Assembly: GCA_013316825.1 (NCBI GenBank) | Contig: WSLY01000002.1 | Coordinates: 155,378-219,377, forward strand | Source: Lachnospiraceae bacterium | Lineage (GTDB): Bacteria; Bacillota; Clostridia; Lachnospirales; Lachnospiraceae | DNA length: 64,000 nucleotides | Reading direction: 5' to 3' | Position numbers and translations under genes: made by a program | Notes under the pieces: model-generated | What the model saw: only the letters and a program-made list of their open reading frames with translations | Database searches by the model: none | Told to the model about the DNA's origin: nothing | Part shown: piece after piece, positions 59,804 through 64,000 of the stretch | Layout of the letters: each line of letters opens with the position of its first letter | Position numbering within the stretch: position 1 is the first letter of the stretch

Positions 59804-60796
59804 CTAGTCTTCCTTATAGCCCGCCAAAAACTCTACATATTTGCCCGTTCCAATCGCCACGGCAGTCATCGGGTCTTCTGCCGTCATGGTGTTGATTCCG
59901 GTTCTGTCTGAAATCAAATCCTCCAGTCCGCGCAGCAGACTGCCGCCTCCTGTCAGCACAATGCCTCTGTCGGCAATATCCGCCGCAAGCTCCGGCGGTG
60001 TTTTCTCCAATACACTGTGAATCGTCTCTACAATCTGTGCCGTGGTTTCCTTCAGTGCCTCTTCCGTTTCTTCAGAAGAAACCCTGACTGTCTTAGGCAG
60101 ACCCGTTACCAGATTACGCCCTCTGACATCCATGTAATCCACCTCCGCACGTTTAAACGCAGAGCCTATCTTTATCTTCAAATCCTCTGCCGTTCTTTCA
60201 CCAATCAGCAGATTATGTTTCTTACGCATGTAACGCACGATGGCTTCGTCAAAATCATCTCCCGCAATCTTGATGGAAGCGCTGACTACCGTGCCTCCAA
60301 GGGAAATCACCGCGATATCCGAAGTACCGCCTCCAATATCCACTATCATATTGCCGCAGGGCTTTGAAATATCAATTCCGGCGCCAATCGCTGCCGCAAT
60401 GGGCTCTTCAATGATGGATACCTCTCTTGCACCCGCCTGATAGGTTGCATCCTCTACCGCTTTCTTCTCTACTTCCGTTACACCGCTGGGCACGCAGACT
60501 GCGATGCGCGGTTTGCGGAAAGTTCTTCTTCCCAACGCCTTCTGGATAAAGTACTTCATCATTTTCTCGGTCACGGTGTAATCTGAAATAACACCCTGAC
60601 GCAGCGGTCTTACCGCAATAATATTGCCGGGCGTTCTTCCCAACATAAGGCGCGCGTCCTCACCAATCGCTTTTATTTTGTTGGTATCTCTATCGAAAGC
60701 TACAACAGAAGGCTCCTTTAACACAACTCCCTTGCCTCTGATGTAAACCAGTATGCTGGCTGTTCCCAAATCAATTCCGATATCTGTATACTGCAT
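59804..60796 (-). CDS. mbl: Rod-shape protein, MreB/Mbl type actin
   Basis: 330 residues of the bacterial actin fold. IGIDLGTASILVYIRGKGVVL is phosphate loop 1, IIEEPIAAAIGAG and IVDIGGGTSDIAVISLGG the second, and IVLTGGGSLLRGLEDL the adenosine site. It polymerises under the membrane and guides cell-wall synthesis. The position before flhO-flhP matches mbl of Bacillus subtilis, hence the symbol; by sequence alone MreB is equally possible. The ATG at 60796 has AGGGG seven bases before it; in-frame ATGs upstream lack one. Confidence 0.92.
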   Translation of the reverse strand: MQYTDIGIDLGTASILVYIRGKGVVLKEPSVVAFDRDTNKIKAIGEDARLMLGRTPGNIIAVRPLRQGVISDYTVTEKMMKYFIQKALGRRTFRKPRIAVCVPSGVTEVEKKAVEDATYQAGAREVSIIEEPIAAAIGAGIDISKPCGNMIVDIGGGTSDIAVISLGGTVVSASIKIAGDDFDEAIVRYMRKKHNLLIGERTAEDLKIKIGSAFKRAEVDYMDVRGRNLVTGLPKTVRVSSEETEEALKETTAQIVETIHSVLEKTPPELAADIADRGIVLTGGGSLLRGLEDLISDRTGINTMTAEDPMTAVAIGTGKYVEFLAGYKED

Positions 60797-60872
60797 AAAC
60801 ATACCCCTTTCATGGCAGTGCACTCCGCTATATTGCTGCTCTAAGCGAACCTGTTTTCAAACATTCGAAGTT

Positions 60873-60878
60873 ATTATA
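60873..60878 (-). promoter_or_regulatory. Candidate -10 box for mbl
   Basis: TATAAT on the minus strand, about 77 bases before the mbl ATG. No convincing -35 box was found 16 to 18 bases upstream, so the call rests on the -10 alone. Confidence 0.4.
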
Positions 60879-60932
60879 ACCTAAATCACTCCATTTTCAT
60901 AGGGGTTTATTAAAATTTTAGTAAATTAAATT

Positions 60933-60978
60933 GGATGCAGAAAAATGAACGGTTCCTTCCGCTCCATTTCCTGCATCC
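60933..60978 (-). terminator. Long imperfect hairpin downstream of uvrA
   Basis: GGATGCAG (60933-60940) pairs with CTGCATCC (60971-60978), and further inner pairs extend the stem to roughly 18 pairs with a few mismatches. It lies 48 bases past the uvrA stop at 61027. On the minus strand only an A/T-mixed stretch, not a T-run, follows, so it is a weak terminator candidate or a transcript-end stabiliser. Confidence 0.5.
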
Positions 60979-61026
60979 GTGCTTACATGTAATATAATCG
61001 GCATGATATGTCAAAAACTTTAGGGC

Positions 61027-63873
61027 TTATTTTAGCATCTTCTTAATATATTGTCCTGTATAAGATTTGGGATTTGCCGCCACTTCCTCCGGCGTCCCCT
61101 TTGCAATGACCGTACCGCCGCCGTCGCCGCCCTCCGGTCCGATGTCAATAATATAATCCGCCGTTTTGATAACGTCCAGATTGTGTTCAATCACCACCAC
61201 CGTATTGCCGCCCTCCGCAAGTCTCTGCAATATCTCTATCAGCTTATGCACATCGGCAAAATGTAATCCTGTGGTAGGCTCATCCAAGATGTATATTGTC
61301 TTTCCGGTACTCCGCTTGCTTAACTCGCTCGCCAGCTTGATTCGCTGTGCCTCACCGCCGGAAAGCTCTGTGGAAGGCTGCCCGAGTTTGACATAGGATA
61401 ATCCCACATCATACAGTGTTTCTATCTTGCGCCGTATGGAAGGCACGTTTTCAAAGAAGGGCACCGCCTCCTCCACTGTCATATCCAAAACGTCATATAT
61501 ACTCTTTCCCTTGTACTTTACATCCAGCGTTTCCCGATTGTAGCGCTTGCCGCCGCAGACCTCGCAGGGCACATAGACATCAGGCAAAAAATGCATCTCG
61601 ATTTTGATGATGCCGTCGCCGCTGCACGCCTCGCATCGACCGCCCTTCACATTAAAGCTGAATCTGCCCTTTTTATAGCCCTTTGCCTTTGCATCCGCCG
61701 TAGCTGCAAACAAATCCCTGATTTGGTCAAACACGCCTGTATACGTCGCCGGATTGGAACGGGGCGTTCGTCCTATCGGAGACTGGTCGATATTAATCAC
61801 CTTGTCAAGCTGCTCTATTCCTAAAATTCCCTTATGCTTTCCGGGAATCGTCCTCGCACGGTTCAGGCTCTTTGCCAAATGCTTATACAAAATCTCATTA
61901 ACCAGAGAGCTTTTGCCGGAACCCGACACGCCTGTCACAGCCGTCATCACACCGAGCGGAAAGGTAACGTCTATATTTTTCAGGTTGTTCTCCTGCGCGC
62001 CCTGCACAGTCAGACTTCCCGCAGCCTTCCGTCTTACCTTTGGCACAGGTATTTTCTTAGCGCCGCTCAGGTACTGTCCTGTGATAGACTCCGGCACCTT
62101 CATGATTTCCTCCGCCGTACCGCATGCCACCACCTTGCCGCCGTGTGAGCCAGCCCCCGGACCGATATCCACAATATAGTCCGCCGCCAGCATGGTATCT
62201 TCATCATGTTCCACTACAATCAGGGTATTCCCCAGATTCTTCAAGTTTTTAAGCGCATTCAGCAGCTTGTCATTGTCCCTCTGATGCAGCCCGATGCTCG
62301 GCTCGTCCAAAATATAGCATACGCCCACCAGTCCCGAGCCAATCTGCGTGGCAAGACGAATACGCTGTGCTTCCCCGCCGGAAAGCGTAGCCGTTGCCCG
62401 CGCAAGCGACAGATAATTCAGTCCGACATTTACCAAAAATCCGACTCGCGCCCGAATTTCCTTTAAAATCTGCTTTCCAATTAATTCCTGCTGCGCCGTC
62501 AGTTCCATCCCGCTCAAAAAATCCTGCAGCTTATCTATAGACATGGATGTAATCTCATAAATATTTTTTCCGCAGACCGTAACAGCCAGCGATTCCTTTT
62601 TCAAACGCATACCACCGCAAAGCTTGCAGGGCGTAATCCGCATAAAGGTTTCATATTCCTGCTTCATAATATCAGAAGCCGTCTCCCTGTATTTGCGCTC
62701 CACATTTTTAATCAGCCCTTCAAAAGCCACCGGATAGACGCCCTTGCCACGCTGCCCTTCATAATGCACATCAACCTTCCTGCCATCCGTGCCATGCAGC
62801 AATATATATTTCACCTTGTCGGAATACTGTTCAAAGGGCGTGTCCAAATCAAAGTGATACGCTTCGCCAAGCGCCTGCAGCACCGCATTGGTAAAGCTCC
62901 CCTTGTCGGCACAGGACTGCCAGCCGGTTACGGCAATCGCACCTTCATTGATGCTAATCGTCTGGTCCGGAATCATCAGTTCCACGTCAAATTCCATTTT
63001 ATAGCCCAGACCAAAGCAGTCAGGACACGCGCCAAAGGGATTGTTGAAGGAAAAGCTGCGCGGCTCGATTTCACTTATACTGACGCCGCAGTCAGGACAG
63101 GAAAAGCTTTGGCTAAAGCTCATAGGCTCCCCACCGATAACGTCAACTTCTAAAAGCCCTTCCGCCAGCTCCAGCACATTCTCCACGGAATCGGTCAGGC
63201 GGCGCACAATGCCTTCCTTTACTACCAGACGGTCCACCACCACTTCTATATTATGCTTGATATTTTTATCCAGCTTGATTTCCTCGGAAAGCTCATACAG
63301 GCTGCCGTCCACACGAACGCGGACATAACCGCTTCTCTTTGCGCGTTCAAACACTTTAGCGTGTTCTCCTTTCCGTCCGCGCACCACCGGCGCCAGAAGC
63401 TGTATTCTGGTTCCCTCCTCAAGGGACATAATCTGGTCCACCATCTGATCCACACTCTGCTTTGCAATCTCCCTGCCGCATTTCGGACAGTGCGGAATCC
63501 CGATTCTGGCATAAAGCAGACGGAAATAATCATAAATTTCCGTAACGGTTCCCACCGTGGAGCGGGGATTTCGGTTTGTGGACTTCTGGTCGATGGAAAT
63601 CGCGGGAGACAAACCATCTATCTTTTCCACATTGGGTTTCTCCATCTGCCCCAAAAACTGCCTTGCATAAGAAGACAACGATTCCATATAACGCCTCTGC
63701 CCTTCTGCATAAATCGTATCAAAGGCAAGAGAAGATTTGCCGGAACCCGAAAGTCCCGTCAGCACCACCAGCTCATTGCGCGGAATATTTACGTCAATAT
63801 CCTTTAGATTATGCTCCTTTGCCCCCCTGATTTTAATCCATTCTCTGGGACGTATTTTCTGTACTTCCTCCAT
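61027..63873 (-). CDS. uvrA: Excinuclease ABC subunit A
   Basis: 948 residues with the duplicated ABC ATPase layout. Walker A motifs are [10 protein letters not shown] at 39-48 and, in the second half, [10 protein letters not shown]; both signature motifs [12 protein letters not shown] and [12 protein letters not shown] are present, with [13 protein letters not shown] and [13 protein letters not shown] as Walker B/D-loops. Zinc modules are seen in [16 protein letters not shown] with CPDCFGLGY, and [10 protein letters not shown] with CEVCGGKRY. It is the damage-recognition subunit of nucleotide excision repair. In many Firmicutes uvrB lies just upstream; here the 127 bases to the window edge contain no gene start I can identify. 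No LexA-type box was seen. Confidence 0.98.
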   Translation of the reverse strand: MEEVQKIRPREWIKIRGAKEHNLKDIDVNIPRNELVVLTGLSGSGKSSLAFDTIYAEGQRRYMESLSSYARQFLGQMEKPNVEKIDGLSPAISIDQKSTNRNPRSTVGTVTEIYDYFRLLYARIGIPHCPKCGREIAKQSVDQMVDQIMSLEEGTRIQLLAPVVRGRKGEHAKVFERAKRSGYVRVRVDGSLYELSEEIKLDKNIKHNIEVVVDRLVVKEGIVRRLTDSVENVLELAEGLLEVDVIGGEPMSFSQSFSCPDCGVSISEIEPRSFSFNNPFGACPDCFGLGYKMEFDVELMIPDQTISINEGAIAVTGWQSCADKGSFTNAVLQALGEAYHFDLDTPFEQYSDKVKYILLHGTDGRKVDVHYEGQRGKGVYPVAFEGLIKNVERKYRETASDIMKQEYETFMRITPCKLCGGMRLKKESLAVTVCGKNIYEITSMSIDKLQDFLSGMELTAQQELIGKQILKEIRARVGFLVNVGLNYLSLARATATLSGGEAQRIRLATQIGSGLVGVCYILDEPSIGLHQRDNDKLLNALKNLKNLGNTLIVVEHDEDTMLAADYIVDIGPGAGSHGGKVVACGTAEEIMKVPESITGQYLSGAKKIPVPKVRRKAAGSLTVQGAQENNLKNIDVTFPLGVMTAVTGVSGSGKSSLVNEILYKHLAKSLNRARTIPGKHKGILGIEQLDKVINIDQSPIGRTPRSNPATYTGVFDQIRDLFAATADAKAKGYKKGRFSFNVKGGRCEACSGDGIIKIEMHFLPDVYVPCEVCGGKRYNRETLDVKYKGKSIYDVLDMTVEEAVPFFENVPSIRRKIETLYDVGLSYVKLGQPSTELSGGEAQRIKLASELSKRSTGKTIYILDEPTTGLHFADVHKLIEILQRLAEGGNTVVVIEHNLDVIKTADYIIDIGPEGGDGGGTVIAKGTPEEVAANPKSYTGQYIKKMLK

Positions 63874-63907
63874 TTTTCTCTGTCTCCTTTTATGCTTCTC
63901 TCTCTAG

Positions 63908-63922
63908 GCGTTTGCGAAACGC
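63908..63922. repeat. Perfect palindrome upstream of uvrA
   Basis: GCGTTT-GCG-AAACGC, six-base arms around a three-base centre, about 35 bases before the uvrA ATG. A second small inverted repeat with CCCG and CGGG arms follows at about 63927-63946, with a short T-run on the plus strand. Role unknown; the second element could terminate plus-strand transcription. Confidence 0.5.
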
Positions 63923-64000
63923 TAGAACCCGCATAAATACGGGATTCTTTTTGTCACAAAATAAAACAACTCCTCACTGGTTTGTGGTAAAATTGAGATG

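Noticed and set aside
60842..60870. LexA (SOS) box near mbl, from a CGAAC...GTTTTC-like stretch
   Set aside because: Spacing and the second half do not match the Gram-positive consensus, and mbl is not an SOS gene.
1..64000. CRISPR arrays, tRNA or rRNA genes, insertion sequences, prophage genes
   Set aside because: None of the expected repeats, cloverleaf sequences, transposases or phage proteins were seen in either strand.

Overview
The window reads as a chromosomal piece of a Gram-positive, anaerobic-type Firmicute, most likely class Clostridia and probably family Lachnospiraceae. Supporting points are strong AAGGAGG-type ribosome binding sites with several TTG and GTG starts, a Spo0A-type DNA-binding domain, the cdaA-cdaR-glmM gene order, the comF-yvyF pair, and the mreB/mbl-flhO-flhP order known from Bacillus subtilis. 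The genus cannot be named from the sequence alone. No rRNA, tRNA, CRISPR array or insertion sequence was recognised. Genes are packed tightly; the longest gap without a gene is about 230 bases.

About three quarters of the window (1-45,900) is cell-surface glycan biosynthesis, nearly all on the minus strand. Reading in the direction of transcription there are four blocks. (1) 45,864-41,660: gmd, fcl, manC and a polyprenyl-phosphate glycosyltransferase, supplying GDP-mannose and GDP-L-fucose, behind a good promoter that diverges from an AraC-type regulator. It is followed by a stand-alone Spo0A effector-domain protein with its own terminator. (2) 40,972-38,359: a large membrane protein apparently split in two by one in-frame TGA, plus a GT2 enzyme, behind a separate promoter. 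(3) 38,228-20,137: an ~18 kb run of 15 genes starting with a WcaJ/CpsE-type initiating phosphoglycosyltransferase. It holds a Wzz-like protein with an odd C-terminus, an EpsG-type polymerase, five cytosolic-type glycosyltransferases, a pseudaminic acid pathway (pseF, a pseI-pseH fusion, pseG, pseC), two large membrane proteins and a GtrB-like enzyme. A plus-strand MBOAT/SGNH pair (17,523-20,149) converges on its end. (4) 17,305-1: a GDSL esterase, an FkbH-ACP-(VOC)-MBOAT-SGNH cassette that looks like an acyl-decoration machine using an ACP-bound three-carbon acid, a GtrB-like enzyme, an O-antigen ligase/polymerase-like protein, a second initiating set (WbpM/PglF-type dehydratase, PglC-type phosphoglycosyltransferase, 4-ketoreductase), a GT4 enzyme, a WbpO/TviB-type dehydrogenase, a GT-C-like membrane protein and the start of a WbpP/TviC-type epimerase cut by the window edge.

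Two initiating transferases and two polymerase-like proteins suggest that at least two different lipid-linked glycans are built here. Three GtrB-like enzymes next to three or four GT-C-like membrane proteins suggest further sugars are added outside the membrane, and two MBOAT/SGNH pairs suggest O-acylation of the products. No flippase, tyrosine kinase, phosphatase or LytR-CpsA-Psr ligase was seen, nor pseB, so these must lie outside the window or be replaced.

The last quarter is housekeeping. 46,064-48,604 (plus strand) has the AraC regulator, a DUF212 (YuiD-like) membrane protein and a DUF3048 lipoprotein, ending at a bidirectional terminator. From 57,598 down to 48,679 (minus strand) a long run carries recD2, comF, yvyF, two unknown membrane proteins, cdaA, cdaR, glmM and HPr: DNA repair, c-di-AMP signalling and cell-wall precursor supply. 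From 60,796 to 57,763 is mreB/mbl with flhO, flhP and a flgJ-type rod-binding gene, closed by a terminator. uvrA occupies 61,027-63,873.
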